Assembly (NCBI GenBank): GCA_002748425.1
Contig: PDSJ01000016.1
Span: 1 to 64,000 of the forward strand
Direction of reading: 5' to 3'
Origin: a candidate division KSB3 bacterium
Lineage (GTDB): Bacteria; Moduliflexota; Moduliflexia; Moduliflexales; Moduliflexaceae
DNA length: 64,000 bases
Under the pieces are notes generated by a model, which saw only the letters and a program-made list of their open reading frames with translations, did no database searches and had not been told where the DNA came from. The number at the start of each line of letters is the position of its first letter. Position 1 is the first letter of the stretch. Positions 34,144-43,171 of the stretch are shown one piece after another. The translations under genes and the position numbers were made by a program.

Positions 34144-35466
34144 TTATAAAAGGTTGCCGGCCAGTTCTGCAAGTTCTGAGCGTTCACCTTTTTCGAGGGT
34201 GATATGGGCGTACAGCTTTTGCCCCTTCATTCTTTCGATTAAATAACTCAAGCCGTTCGATTGGCTGTCCAGATAAGGATGGTCGATTTGAAAAATGTCA
34301 CCGGTAAAAACCATTTTTGTCCCTTCCCCGGCGCGTGTGATAATCGTCTTGACTTCGTGAGGGGTCAGGTTCTGAGCTTCATCGACGATAAAATACACTT
34401 TGACGAGACTCCGGCCGCGAATGTACGATAATGGCGAGATGAGCAGTTTTTCTTCTTCAAGAAATTCTTTCACGCAGCGGTGTTTCGAGTCGGATTCGCT
34501 CTGGATGACGCTGAGATTATCGTAGAGTGGCTGCATATAGGGCTCGAGCTTGGACTGGATATCTCCGGGCAGAAATCCGAGGTCTTTGTTGCTTAACGGC
34601 ACAACCGGACGCGCCATGAATATCTGCCGGAAGGACTTGCGCCGTTCCAGACCGGCTGCGAGCGCCAGCAGGGTTTTGCCAGTGCCGGCTTTTCCGGAAA
34701 GGCTCACTAACTGGATTTGATCGTCAAGCAGGGCATGCAGGGCAAAGCTTTGTTCGGCATTGCGCGGCGTGATCCCATAGGCTGAAGTTTTATCGACCCG
34801 CTTTATTGTCTCAGTAAAGGGGTCATAGGTCGCAAGTACGGATTTTCTGCCGTTTCGCATGATGATGAACTCATGCGGCCGCAGGGGCTCGTCAAAGGCG
34901 AGAACACTGGCGGGGATTTCATAAGGCGCTTGATACATCTGATCGATCTGTGCTGTCTGCACCTCTTCTTCAATGCGCCTGCCAGTGTAGAGCGTGGAAA
35001 TATCCTGCACCTGATCGCTGGTATAATCTTCTGAAACTAAGCCGACCGAGCGCGCTTTCAGCCGGAGATTTCCGTCTTTCGTGATCAGGATCACCTGCCG
35101 CTCTGGGCACTCTTGCGCATAATGATAGGCAATGTTGAGGATCTGATGATCTGCTTTTTGAGGAGAAAAATTCAAGGCCAAATCCTGGTGAAATTTCCGT
35201 TCAAGCTCGATAAAAATCTTCCCATGACCGGCTCCGATCGTGGCGCCCTTGCCAAACGGCGCGTCTTGGCTTAAGGCGTCCAGAGTGCGGATAAATTCAC
35301 GGGCGTGGTAATTGATCGTTGCATTCCCTTTTTTAAATTGATCGAGCTCTTCCAGCACGGTAATCGGGAGCACAATATCGTTTTCCTGAAAATTATGCAG
35401 GCAGGAACTGTCGTGAAGAATAACGTTGGTATCGAGCACAAAAATTTTCCGCTTTTTTGTTGACAT
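34144..35466 (-). CDS. PIN-domain PhoH-like ATPase (PhoH2 type)
   Basis: The 440-residue protein has an N-terminal PIN ribonuclease domain (VLDTNVILHD, Asp12 first metal ligand; E39/E40 and D131 further acidic residues). A PhoH-type P-loop ATPase follows, with Walker A GKAGTGKT at 258-265, then RPVVPL, and Walker B VYFIVDEAQN. Proteins of this architecture act as RNA-unwinding ribonucleases. It lies upstream of the pseudouridine synthase gene on the same strand with 67 bases between. Confidence 0.9.
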   Translation of the reverse strand: MSTKKRKIFVLDTNVILHDSSCLHNFQENDIVLPITVLEELDQFKKGNATINYHAREFIRTLDALSQDAPFGKGATIGAGHGKIFIELERKFHQDLALNFSPQKADHQILNIAYHYAQECPERQVILITKDGNLRLKARSVGLVSEDYTSDQVQDISTLYTGRRIEEEVQTAQIDQMYQAPYEIPASVLAFDEPLRPHEFIIMRNGRKSVLATYDPFTETIKRVDKTSAYGITPRNAEQSFALHALLDDQIQLVSLSGKAGTGKTLLALAAGLERRKSFRQIFMARPVVPLSNKDLGFLPGDIQSKLEPYMQPLYDNLSVIQSESDSKHRCVKEFLEEEKLLISPLSYIRGRSLVKVYFIVDEAQNLTPHEVKTIITRAGEGTKMVFTGDIFQIDHPYLDSQSNGLSYLIERMKGQKLYAHITLEKGERSELAELAGNLL

Positions 35467-35555
35467 AGCGAGAAATCACTCCTTTCAGGTTACATGCTGC
35501 GACGTGTTTAATACGATCCGATGGAACAACGTGTTATGCCTTTCATATTTTGAAC

Positions 35556-35906
35556 TTACTTGATTTGCTGAAGATAATATGCAAGCTTTTTGCTGTCTAT
35601 ATCTTCTTGTGAATACAGTTTGAGGTGGCGACGATATTTCCCCGTGCCTTCTAAAAACTTGTCTGGATCGTTCAATTCATTGCCGGCAGTAAATTCAAAA
35701 GAAACATGTTTTTTTCTGACAAAGATTCCGCCAAAATCGTCTGACAGAGAAAACATAATACCACCATACTTCACGTTTTCTTTTGTGTCAGGATGATGGG
35801 TAAATACCAAATCGCGTAACTTCATCAGTATGTCATATTTTTCAGGATCAATGACTTCAATATCGCTGAGCAGGTCCTGCACTTTTTGGGGATCAGATGC
35901 TTTCAT
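35556..35906 (-). CDS. DUF1801-type protein
   Basis: The 116-residue protein shows YGGIMFSLSDDFGGIFVRKK in the middle and RRHLKLYSQEDIDSKKLAYY at the end. This matches the DUF1801/YdhG-like fold, whose function is unknown. It starts 17 bases after the VOC gene stop, with AGGACGG upstream of the ATG at 35906. The longer frame to 36026 would overlap the VOC gene. The two genes form a small operon. Confidence 0.72.
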   Translation of the reverse strand: MKASDPQKVQDLLSDIEVIDPEKYDILMKLRDLVFTHHPDTKENVKYGGIMFSLSDDFGGIFVRKKHVSFEFTAGNELNDPDKFLEGTGKYRRHLKLYSQEDIDSKKLAYYLQQIK

Positions 35907-35922
35907 CGTAACCGTCCTGTCT

Positions 35923-36279
35923 TTAAGGTGATGCTGTCCAGACTCCGTATTCATTGCCGTTAGGGTCGGCAAAATGAAACCTGCGACCGCCAGGAAAGGA
36001 GAATATTGCTTTGGTGATTGTTCCACCAGCTTTTTCGATTTTTGATAAAGTTGTTTCTAACTCATTGCTGTAGAGAACGATAAGCGCACTTCCTTGATCA
36101 GTCCTTGAACTGAGGTCGGATTTATAGAACCCTCCATTTATCCCTTTGTTGGTAAAAGCGATATATTCAGGGCCATAATCAACAAAGGACCAGCCAAATA
36201 CGTCACCAAAGAATTTTTTGCTCATCTCCAAATTTTTTGAGGGAAATTCAACGTAGCTTATTTTTTCATGCGCATTCAT
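35923..36279 (-). CDS. VOC-superfamily (glyoxalase-like) protein
   Basis: The 118-residue single-module VOC protein runs from ISYVEFPSKNLEMSKKFF at the start to RRFHFADPNGNEYGVWT at the end. This subgroup is often annotated glyoxalase or extradiol dioxygenase-like, but its substrate is usually unknown. Glu8/9, His and Glu near the C-terminus could bind a metal. It is followed by the DUF1801 gene. Confidence 0.8.
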   Translation of the reverse strand: MNAHEKISYVEFPSKNLEMSKKFFGDVFGWSFVDYGPEYIAFTNKGINGGFYKSDLSSRTDQGSALIVLYSNELETTLSKIEKAGGTITKAIFSFPGGRRFHFADPNGNEYGVWTASP

Positions 36280-36536
36280 TATTTACCTCTTTTTTTTCAT
36301 TTAGTTAATTCTTGGTATTTTCAGGCTAACGATGTGCTTTCGTTATTGTCGCCCGTTTGTGCTGAAGCGTTCTGCCTTTCTCATAATATAGGGCTGAATC
36401 CCCTGAAATGTCAACAGGAAAATGTCTGGGCAGCGATACTGCATCAAGAATGAACAATCCGCAGGCAATCTGACCGATGCTGCTGACGCGCTTCTGCCGT
36501 GAGCAAACAGGCCAAAAATTTTTTAATACATTGCCC

Positions 36537-36564
36537 TTGACATATTATAATATAAATATATTAT
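36537..36564 (+). promoter_or_regulatory. Probable promoter of the ROK regulator gene
   Basis: TTGACA at 36537-36542 with TATTAT at 36559-36564 (16-base spacing). The -10 region lies inside the inverted repeat listed next. Confidence 0.55.
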
Positions 36565-36591
36565 ATATATAACGTATTTATATTATAATAT
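36542..36591. promoter_or_regulatory. AT-only 17-bp perfect inverted repeat, likely ROK operator
   Basis: The arm ATATTATAATATAAATA (36542-36558) is repeated inverted at 36575-36591 with a 16-base spacer. A third partial copy (ATATAAATAACATATTATAA) follows. The site overlaps the promoter and ends 53 bases before the ROK gene, which fits autoregulation. Confidence 0.65.
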
Positions 36592-36644
36592 ACAATATAA
36601 ATAACATATTATAAATTACATGCAGGCGCAGGAGGGAACTGGCA

Positions 36645-37787
36645 ATGAAAGTACGTGAAAAAAGAATCATCACCTTATTGTCTCGATACGGAGCCTTATC
36701 GAAAAAAGAATTGGCAGAACGCGAAAGCATAAGCTGGGCAACTGCTGTAAAGTCAGTCGCCCGGCTTGAAAAAGAGGGAATCATCCAGAGCATCGGAGTC
36801 AACGCCCAACCTGGAACAACAGGGAAAAACCCGATCGTATACGATCTTGCGGAACGACATCCTCTGGCGATCGGCATTGATGTAACGGCAGCCCAGACCC
36901 GCCTTGTGATGACAAATCTCAAGCATACGATCGTGGCACAGCAGATGCGGCAAACGCCAAAGCATCCGAACGCTGAACAGCTCGTGGAATTTCTGGCAGA
37001 ATGTTCTCTGATCTTTGCACAACAGCATCTTTCAGAGGAAGAGCGCCTGCAGGGGATCGGTATCGGGCTGCCTGTCTGGCTGACTTCCGGGGCCCATACG
37101 CCTTTTTTCTCGCTTGCAAAAACACTGGAAAGCCGCTTGCAGACCGCTGTCAGGATTGAGAATAATATCCGGGCCTACACAATGTATGTTAAATGGGCCG
37201 GCCCAGCGTTTTCGCTTCAGAATTTTCTGCTGATTTCACTCCGCAACGGAGTCGGAACCGGCATTTTTTATCAGGGAGACCTGATTCGGGGAACTCACGA
37301 AATGGCAGGAGAGCTGAGTCATCTGCCTGTGGCAGGACGCGGAAAACGCTGTCGCTGCGGACAACGCGGTTGTCTCGAAACCGTCGTAAACGCTCACTTG
37401 CTGTATCGCGAGTACCTCCGTAAGGTAAAAGAGGTCCTGCGCCCGGCCCCTCCTGAAACCGAAGCTGATCTCCGCAAAGGACTCGCAGAACTCTTCACAT
37501 TCGCAAAACAAGGCCAACCAGAAGCCGCCGCGATCGTGCAGCAGGCTGCCGCACATCTCGGTCAGGGACTTGTGGTCCTGCTGAAAGTTCTCGACATTCC
37601 TGATCTGCTCTTGACCGCAGATTTCGGGCCAGATGGCGACGCCATCATTCCCGATCTGTATCAGGAGACAGGAACGCGCCTTCTGCCCGGAACGCAATGT
37701 CTGCTGCACTATTATCCTCTGGAACAGGACGGTTTTGCCAGGGGCGCTGCGTTGCTGATTCTGAAAGATTATTTCACGACGTTATAG
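36645..37787 (+). CDS. ROK-family transcriptional regulator
   Basis: This 380-residue protein has an N-terminal winged helix-turn-helix (MKVREKRIITLLSRYGALSK, then ATAVKSVARLEKEGII). A ROK sugar-kinase-like domain follows, with IGIDVTAAQTRLVMTNL (the DxG-type phosphate loop altered), GTHEMAGELSHLPV and the zinc motif CRCGQRGCLE near residues 239-248. Such proteins (NagC, Mlc, XylR) repress sugar-use genes and respond to a sugar or a partner. GGAGG lies 13 nt before the ATG at 36645. The AT-rich palindrome upstream is a probable binding site. The regulated sugar is unknown. Confidence 0.88.
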   Translation: MKVREKRIITLLSRYGALSKKELAERESISWATAVKSVARLEKEGIIQSIGVNAQPGTTGKNPIVYDLAERHPLAIGIDVTAAQTRLVMTNLKHTIVAQQMRQTPKHPNAEQLVEFLAECSLIFAQQHLSEEERLQGIGIGLPVWLTSGAHTPFFSLAKTLESRLQTAVRIENNIRAYTMYVKWAGPAFSLQNFLLISLRNGVGTGIFYQGDLIRGTHEMAGELSHLPVAGRGKRCRCGQRGCLETVVNAHLLYREYLRKVKEVLRPAPPETEADLRKGLAELFTFAKQGQPEAAAIVQQAAAHLGQGLVVLLKVLDIPDLLLTADFGPDGDAIIPDLYQETGTRLLPGTQCLLHYYPLEQDGFARGAALLILKDYFTTL

Positions 37788-37885
37788 CCCGAAGACGCTT
37801 TTTTCATTGACAAGAGGCTGGGTTTCAGGAAAAAATCTCATTGTTGACACGAACTCTAACCTGAACTGAAGACGACAGGAGCGTT

Positions 37886-38758
37886 ATGTTGTTTGCCGAA
37901 GCATTTCTTCTTTCCGCAGGCATCGGGATTTTAACCGGAGTCTTTGGAGTCGGCGGCGGATTTTTGATGACCCCCGCAATGATGATCATTCTGGGTCTGC
38001 CCGGGTCTGTCGCAGTCGGGACGAGCCTCGCCACAATGCTGTGCACGAGCAGTTTCGGTTTATTCACGCGCCGGGGAAGCAACACGATCGATGTCAAAAT
38101 TGTCGCGTTTATGGCTGTCGGCAGTCTCATCGGGGTCTGGACCGGCAGTACGCAGCTGGAGCGTCTGAAAAAATTGCCTGCGCTTCGGATTCACGGGCAT
38201 GAGGTCGTCGCAGTTCAATATGTCTTACTCTGGGTGTTTATGGGAATTCTGCTCTGGACTGCCGGATTCATGGTGTATGACTATCGCCGGAAGCGACAGC
38301 GGGGAGACACAGGCCCGCAGGTCGGCCTGCTTGCCGGCATTGCCTTCCCTCCTTACGCCCATTTTTCCTCGCTCGTTCAACCGCGCCTGGCTGTCGTGCC
38401 GTTAATTCTTCTGGGACTTTTCGTGGGAATTCTGACCGGCCTGATGGGAATCGGAGGCGGGGTGGTTCTGCTGCCAGTTCTGATCTATCTCATCGGCCAG
38501 CCAACAGCCAAAGCCGCCGGCACCAGCCTGCTGCTGGTGTGGATCTCAGCCATGATGGGCGTGTATATTAATGCCAGGCTCGGAAATATCCAGCTGATGC
38601 TGCTGGCCGCAATGGTCGCCGGCGGAGTGATCGGCACATCTGCAGGAACCCACATTGGGCTCAAAGCGGACGAGAGCAAGCTGCGTCTCTATTTTGTTTA
38701 TGTGATCCTGGCCGCGGCCGTGATGATCGGCATGAAACTCGCGCACATGACCTTATGA
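37886..38758 (+). CDS. TauE/SafE-family sulfite/anion exporter
   Basis: The 290-residue inner-membrane protein has about eight membrane segments in two halves. Each half carries the glycine-rich motif of the family (GVFGVGGGFLMTPAM at ~19-33, GLMGIGGGVVLLPVL at ~190-204). Family members export sulfite, sulfonates or other organic anions. AGGAG lies 5 nt before the ATG. It is co-directional with the ROK gene 98 bases upstream. The substrate is unknown. Confidence 0.87.
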   Translation: MLFAEAFLLSAGIGILTGVFGVGGGFLMTPAMMIILGLPGSVAVGTSLATMLCTSSFGLFTRRGSNTIDVKIVAFMAVGSLIGVWTGSTQLERLKKLPALRIHGHEVVAVQYVLLWVFMGILLWTAGFMVYDYRRKRQRGDTGPQVGLLAGIAFPPYAHFSSLVQPRLAVVPLILLGLFVGILTGLMGIGGGVVLLPVLIYLIGQPTAKAAGTSLLLVWISAMMGVYINARLGNIQLMLLAAMVAGGVIGTSAGTHIGLKADESKLRLYFVYVILAAAVMIGMKLAHMTL

Positions 38759-38816
38759 GAGGAGACGCAGCACGGTTCCAACAGAGCTACGAGACTCCTC
38801 TCTCCACAGCGTCGCC

Positions 38817-40124
38817 CTATGCTGAGCGCGCTGCGTAGAGTATTTTCACGTCACCTGGATGAAGTTCATGTTCCAGCAAGGGTGGGACGTGATCCAGACG
38901 ACGGCTGCGGGAAATATCTTTTACCGTTGTCGAGCCCATGAGCGCATAGATATCCGGCTGCCGGACGAGCCGCGTTTCGCTGGCGTCAGGGTTTGCCAGA
39001 ACCAGAATTTTTTCCCGGCCATTCCGGCTTTCTTTGCTAAAGCCGAAGAGACGGCCGTCGTTCAGATGCCGTATTTCAATCCAGTGATCCTCTTGAAGGA
39101 TCTCGTAGTCTGCCTTGGTTGCATTAATCTTTGCGATCTCATTAGAGATGTCATAGCGGACCGGCTCCCACCAGGACGGATTGGTATGCAGCACGTGGAT
39201 CTGACGCTGAAATCCGTATTCAAAGCCGATTGTCGTCGAGATGCTGGAACAAATATAGGCTCCCAGCTCATAGCGTAAAAGTGCCTGATCCCGGTTCCCG
39301 CCGAATTCCTCAGCACAGCGAATGGTATCGTGGTTCTCCGGAAAGGTGATTGACGGAGCATGACGACTGAATTCACGAAGTTGATCCGGAAACCATGCAT
39401 CCTGTAAATTCCACCATTTAAAACTGTTGGAAATGAGATCAAAACCTGCATCGGCGATCTCAATGACCTGATTCGGCGGACAGCCCAGGGTTTCTCCCAG
39501 AAAGAGCGCATTGGGAGAGGTCTCCTTGATGCGCGGAATAAGGAACTGCCACAGTTCCTTTGGAACATGATAGGCTGCGTCGCATCGAAACCCCTGCACG
39601 CCAAGGTCCAGGTAAAACCGCATCATTTTCAGCCAATAGTCCCAGAGATTGCCGCGATCGCAGGAATGGGCATTATCGATTTTCGCCAAATCTTTCCACT
39701 CCACCCAATTGGGGCCATCCATTGCGCCGGGATGGCAGACGTTCCCGGCGTGATCACGTACATACCAGTCCGGATGCTCCTGGACCAGAGGCGAATCAAG
39801 GGCAGTATGATTAATCACAAGATCCATCATGATCTTCATCCCGCGTTTTTCAGCCTCCTGGCAGACCTTTTTCAGCAGCGCATTCCCTGCTGCGACATGC
39901 GTTTCAGGATGCTCAAAATCCAGAGTTCCTGTGACGTAGAGGGGATGGTAATGGTAATGATTCTTTACGGCATAATCTGATCCGGAAAAGCCCGGATAAT
40001 GAATCGGATTGATGTATATCCAGTCGAAATTCATGGCCTGAATCCGATCGAAATGTTCGATCCAGGCTGTCATCGATCCGACGAGTTTGGGGTACAGATT
40101 ATAGACACGAATACCTTTCAGCAT
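38817..40124 (-). CDS. GH13 alpha-amylase-family enzyme
   Basis: The 435-residue protein has all four conserved GH13 regions: DLVINH (101-106), GFRCDAAYH with nucleophile D182, FLGETLG with acid/base E211, and FPENHD with D266. The short form, with no extra N-terminal domain, and the second-region sequence suggest an alpha-glucan or maltose-acting enzyme. I cannot decide between hydrolase and GlgE/trehalose-type transferase. The ATG at 40124 has GCAGGAG 5 nt upstream. It is last in a leftward three-gene run, 66 bases after the serine hydrolase gene. Confidence 0.85.
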   Translation of the reverse strand: MLKGIRVYNLYPKLVGSMTAWIEHFDRIQAMNFDWIYINPIHYPGFSGSDYAVKNHYHYHPLYVTGTLDFEHPETHVAAGNALLKKVCQEAEKRGMKIMMDLVINHTALDSPLVQEHPDWYVRDHAGNVCHPGAMDGPNWVEWKDLAKIDNAHSCDRGNLWDYWLKMMRFYLDLGVQGFRCDAAYHVPKELWQFLIPRIKETSPNALFLGETLGCPPNQVIEIADAGFDLISNSFKWWNLQDAWFPDQLREFSRHAPSITFPENHDTIRCAEEFGGNRDQALLRYELGAYICSSISTTIGFEYGFQRQIHVLHTNPSWWEPVRYDISNEIAKINATKADYEILQEDHWIEIRHLNDGRLFGFSKESRNGREKILVLANPDASETRLVRQPDIYALMGSTTVKDISRSRRLDHVPPLLEHELHPGDVKILYAARSA

Positions 40125-40190
40125 ATAAGCTCCTGCGTAAAAATGTTGTTTCAGTACGGAAAAATACGCCGGCTGTCGATCCAAGATCTT

Positions 40191-40862
40191 TCAGCGCCTG
40201 TGGGCGTTCATGCCATCCATCAGGAATGTACTGGCGGCCTCATAATATTCCGGTGTCCCACTGTGTCCTCCATCAAAAACACACAGCCTGAATTCAATGT
40301 TCGACTGTTCAAGACGCGCACGATCATCTGTCCACTGTTCGAAAGGATACAGCCGGTCCTGTGTACCGCGCGCGAGCAGAATTCGCGTCATTCGCGTCAG
40401 TTCGTGCAATTCCGAAGGAATCCCGCTTCCAAGCAGGAGAACGCTGCTCGGCTGATAGTGGCCGAGAACAGCGGCTCTGCACGCCATGGCAGTTCCCTGC
40501 GAAAAGCCGTGAAACACGAGCGTAGCGCTCAGAGGGAAGTCCTGTGTAAGCCGGGCCAGAACTGCATCGACATAGTCTATGTTTTCCTGAATACGAAGCT
40601 CCTGATCCTGGGAAGTCATCCAGCACGCCCCAAGCGTTTTCGAACGCAGATAAAAGGGATGCAGGGCCTGAATCGCACAATACACCCAGCCTGTAGTCGC
40701 TGAAATGTTCTTCAGCATTGACAACTGTGTTTCTGCATCTTCGCCATAGCCATGAAAGCCGACAATAAGCGGGAATGGCCCTTTCCCGGGAGGCGCCTGC
40801 ACAAGATAGCGTCCCGAGATCTTCGTCTGAATATGATACACCTGTGATCTTGTCTCGCTCAT
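40191..40862 (-). CDS. Alpha/beta hydrolase, carboxylesterase/phospholipase type
   Basis: The 223-residue serine hydrolase carries the nucleophile elbow GFSQG (Ser121), Asp169 in RGTQDRLY and His200 in GGHSG, which form a full triad. HGYGED near 37-42 provides the oxyanion region. It resembles the small YpfH/esterase group. Its ATG overlaps the stop of the upstream methyltransferase gene (ATGA), so the two are translationally coupled. The substrate is unknown. Confidence 0.85.
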   Translation of the reverse strand: MSETRSQVYHIQTKISGRYLVQAPPGKGPFPLIVGFHGYGEDAETQLSMLKNISATTGWVYCAIQALHPFYLRSKTLGACWMTSQDQELRIQENIDYVDAVLARLTQDFPLSATLVFHGFSQGTAMACRAAVLGHYQPSSVLLLGSGIPSELHELTRMTRILLARGTQDRLYPFEQWTDDRARLEQSNIEFRLCVFDGGHSGTPEYYEAASTFLMDGMNAHRR

Positions 40863-42043
40863 AGTACGTCAAGGGCAGAGAAGGTCTTCACACGCCTCCT
40901 GCCCTTCTGTCGAATGCTGTATTTCGCCAGGAAACCTTCCAGCCCGCCGTTATGAAGAGCTTTTTTCCAGGAAGGCCGCAGCGGAATCTGTGTAAATAAC
41001 GATGCGTTGCCAAGATAGATGTAAGCGTTTGACCCTTGGCAGCGCAGCGTTAAGAAGTCCCCAAATTCCTGCAACAGTCTTGTGACGCTCCTCTGCTGTA
41101 AGCGCAGACCATAGGGAGGATTGCAAACGATCGTGCGCTCTTTAAGCGCCTGTAGATCGTGAAATCGCTGTGTGCGGAGCGCGATGTGCGTCCCTCCCGG
41201 AATCTGACGACAATTTTTCTGCGCAGCCTCAATGGCGCTGTGATCCAGATCGCTACCGCCGATCAAGCCGGGCGGAAGAGGACGGATGTGCCGGTTGCTT
41301 TCCTGTCTGACGGATTTCCAGATCGTGTGATCGAAATCCGGCATGTGCTCAAAGCCGAACTGTTGTCGAAGATAGCCGGCCGGAACCCTGCAATACGCCA
41401 TACAGGCTTCAGCCAGGAGTGAGCCGGAACCGCACATCGGGTCATATAAGGGCTGCTCACCCTGCCAGCCGCTGAGTCGTATGATGGCCGCCGCGAGCGT
41501 CTCCTGCATCGGAGCGCTGACCGACTCGCGGCGATACCCCCGGCGGTGAAGCGAGCCGCCGGATGTATCAAGGCTGATTGTGGCTTTATTGTTATGAATG
41601 TAGAGGTTCAGCCACACGTCCGGGTGCCTGGGGGCAACATTCGGGCGCTCACCGCATATCTCCCGGAATTGATCGACAATGGCATCTTTCAACTTCCGCG
41701 CAGCATATTGCGAGTGCCGGATTCGACTGTTCGACACATTGGCAGTAATCGCGAATGTCGTGCTGACAGAGAGAATCTCCGGCCAGGCGAGCTTCAACGC
41801 AGTTTTATAGAGATATCGATCGCTGTGACAATCGAAGGTCAACAAAGGAGCCAGGATGTGGGTGCTCAAGCGGGAACAGTAATTGATCCGGTAAAGCGCA
41901 GCACGATCCGCTGTAAAATAAACGCCACGATAAGCGGCTTTGGCATCTTGTGCACCCAGCGAATGCAGCTCTTCAAGACCGAGCTGTTCAAGGCCATGTG
42001 CAATTTGCGCGAAAAAGCGCTGGTTCTTTTGATAGGCGAACAT
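40859..42043 (-). CDS. THUMP-domain rRNA guanine-N2 methyltransferase, RlmL-N/YpsC type
   Basis: The 394-residue protein has an N-terminal THUMP-like RNA-binding part (about 1-160). A class I methyltransferase follows, with DPMCGSGSLLAEA at 201-213 and catalytic CNPPYG at 307-312. This is the pattern of enzymes that methylate guanine N2 in 23S rRNA (G2445 in E. coli RlmL). The fused second methyltransferase of E. coli RlmKL is absent. It is the first gene of the leftward operon with the hydrolase and GH13 genes. Confidence 0.87.
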   Translation of the reverse strand: MFAYQKNQRFFAQIAHGLEQLGLEELHSLGAQDAKAAYRGVYFTADRAALYRINYCSRLSTHILAPLLTFDCHSDRYLYKTALKLAWPEILSVSTTFAITANVSNSRIRHSQYAARKLKDAIVDQFREICGERPNVAPRHPDVWLNLYIHNNKATISLDTSGGSLHRRGYRRESVSAPMQETLAAAIIRLSGWQGEQPLYDPMCGSGSLLAEACMAYCRVPAGYLRQQFGFEHMPDFDHTIWKSVRQESNRHIRPLPPGLIGGSDLDHSAIEAAQKNCRQIPGGTHIALRTQRFHDLQALKERTIVCNPPYGLRLQQRSVTRLLQEFGDFLTLRCQGSNAYIYLGNASLFTQIPLRPSWKKALHNGGLEGFLAKYSIRQKGRRRVKTFSALDVL

Positions 42044-42224
42044 AGCGTGCCAAATTGTTCACATGACTGCCAGGGAGTCAAGAAAAAAAGCCTGCAAAGA
42101 GCCTTTGAGCCTACGGACGGGAAGCGCGAATGTGCTATGCTGAGAAAGCTGACCCTCCTATGCCGCCCTGCTTGCTCTTCTTATCAACAAAAACAAATCA
42201 GGGAGATCGTGAAAGCATGGCACG

Positions 42225-42566
42225 TCAGCGCCTGCATCCACAGGCGCCGGAGTGACCATAGTGGTCATGGTGCGGGCTACAGGACTCCGGGTAGTTATGA
42301 TCATGCGATGCGGCGAGCGCCGGCGGCGACATCGGAATGCCAGAGCCAGCATGCCCCCGCTCCGACGTCCTGTCCCCAACTGGATGTGTGGACATCCCCT
42401 TGCAACCGGCCACCCCAAGCGCCAAGCCCGCAAGAGCACAGATTGTTATAAGCTTAACTTTGGTCCCTTTGCTCACTCCGTCTATTATGTGCCGAGCATC
42501 ATGTTGCTCCGTCCCTTTCCCCTTGTTGCTTCTTTCAGCCTCACTGATCATCTTCTCTCTCGTCAT
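42225..42566 (-). CDS. Small His-rich lipoprotein, putative
   Basis: A 113-codon frame contains a hydrophobic run LITICALAGLALGVAGC ending in a good lipobox (VAGC). The mature tail has many His, Ser and Cys (HDHNYPES, HHDHYGHSGACGC) and could bind metal. The hydrophobic segment starts about 36 residues in, late for a signal peptide, so the true start may be an internal GTG near 42464. GGAG lies 6 nt before the ATG at 42566. The frame overlaps by four bases a short upstream frame. It sits in a repeat-rich, possibly decaying stretch. Confidence 0.45.
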   Translation of the reverse strand: MTREKMISEAERSNKGKGTEQHDARHIIDGVSKGTKVKLITICALAGLALGVAGCKGMSTHPVGDRTSERGHAGSGIPMSPPALAASHDHNYPESCSPHHDHYGHSGACGCRR

Positions 42567-42679
42567 GGCAGCTCCACTTCCCTGTAGAAATTCAGAATAA
42601 CACTTAGAACTCTTTCTTCTGCTTGAGAATTCATTTTTTCGATCATCACCATCATCTTGTCAAGGATTTTTTCAAACAG
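42563..42679 (-). CDS. Possible 38-residue small protein
   Basis: The frame reads FEKILDKMMVMIEKMNSQAE then VLSVILNFYREV, an amphipathic helix. It would start at a CTG at 42679, 8 nt after AAAGGGGGAG. It ends overlapping the lipoprotein ATG (ATGA). The non-ATG start and small size keep confidence low. Confidence 0.3.
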   Translation of the reverse strand: MFEKILDKMMVMIEKMNSQAEERVLSVILNFYREVELP

Positions 42680-42709
42680 ATTGACATCTCCCCCTTTCGC
42701 GCTCTGTTC

Positions 42710-43045
42710 ATCAACACAATGAACAGCCTGCCATGGAGGGAAAACGCCGCCTGTGTCCCGTGTATGTGTGTCATCCTGAGAAATCCTCAATGCCATGTCA
42801 TTCCGAGGAGGCCACGCCCCCCTGTCATCCTGAGGAGTTCACGACGAAGGATCTCGCTTTGAGATTCTTTGCTGCGTTCAGAGTGTAGCTCATCTTGCTT
42901 TGCTCTGTGGGTTCAGGACTGTCTGCTCCCTGACAGCGTTTCTCGTCATGGGCTGTATTCTTCTGCTTGAGTACTCTATTTAATCAACACAATGAACCGC
43001 AACAGCCTGCCATAGAGGAAAAACGCCGCCTGTGTCCCGTGAGGG
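42710..43045. repeat. Imperfect direct duplication flanking the REP copies
   Basis: ATCAACACAATGAACAGCC... GCCGCCTGTGTCCCGTG at about 42713-42762 recurs at about 42982-43039 with a few changes. A preceding TTCTGCTTGAG is shared too. No gene is evident from 42890 to 43171 other than the lipB leader. Confidence 0.65.
42770..42890. repeat. REP-like palindrome, diverged copies 5 and 6
   Basis: TGTCATCCTGAG at about 42770, GTCATTCCGAGGAGGCC at about 42797 and a fuller core at 42833-42887 (TGTCATCCTGAGGAG, then GAGATTCTTTGCTGCGTTCA). They are more diverged than the copies near 3701 and 14298. Confidence 0.75.
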
Positions 43046-43171
43046 CTAAAAATTTTTATTGACGAGAAAGCGCTTTCAGATCACTTCAGTTTGTGAGGAA
43101 GCGCTTCCCTGATGAGCAGGGACAGGCTTTTTCATCGAGGCGTACATCTTTATTTGGAGAAGGAGTGCAAG

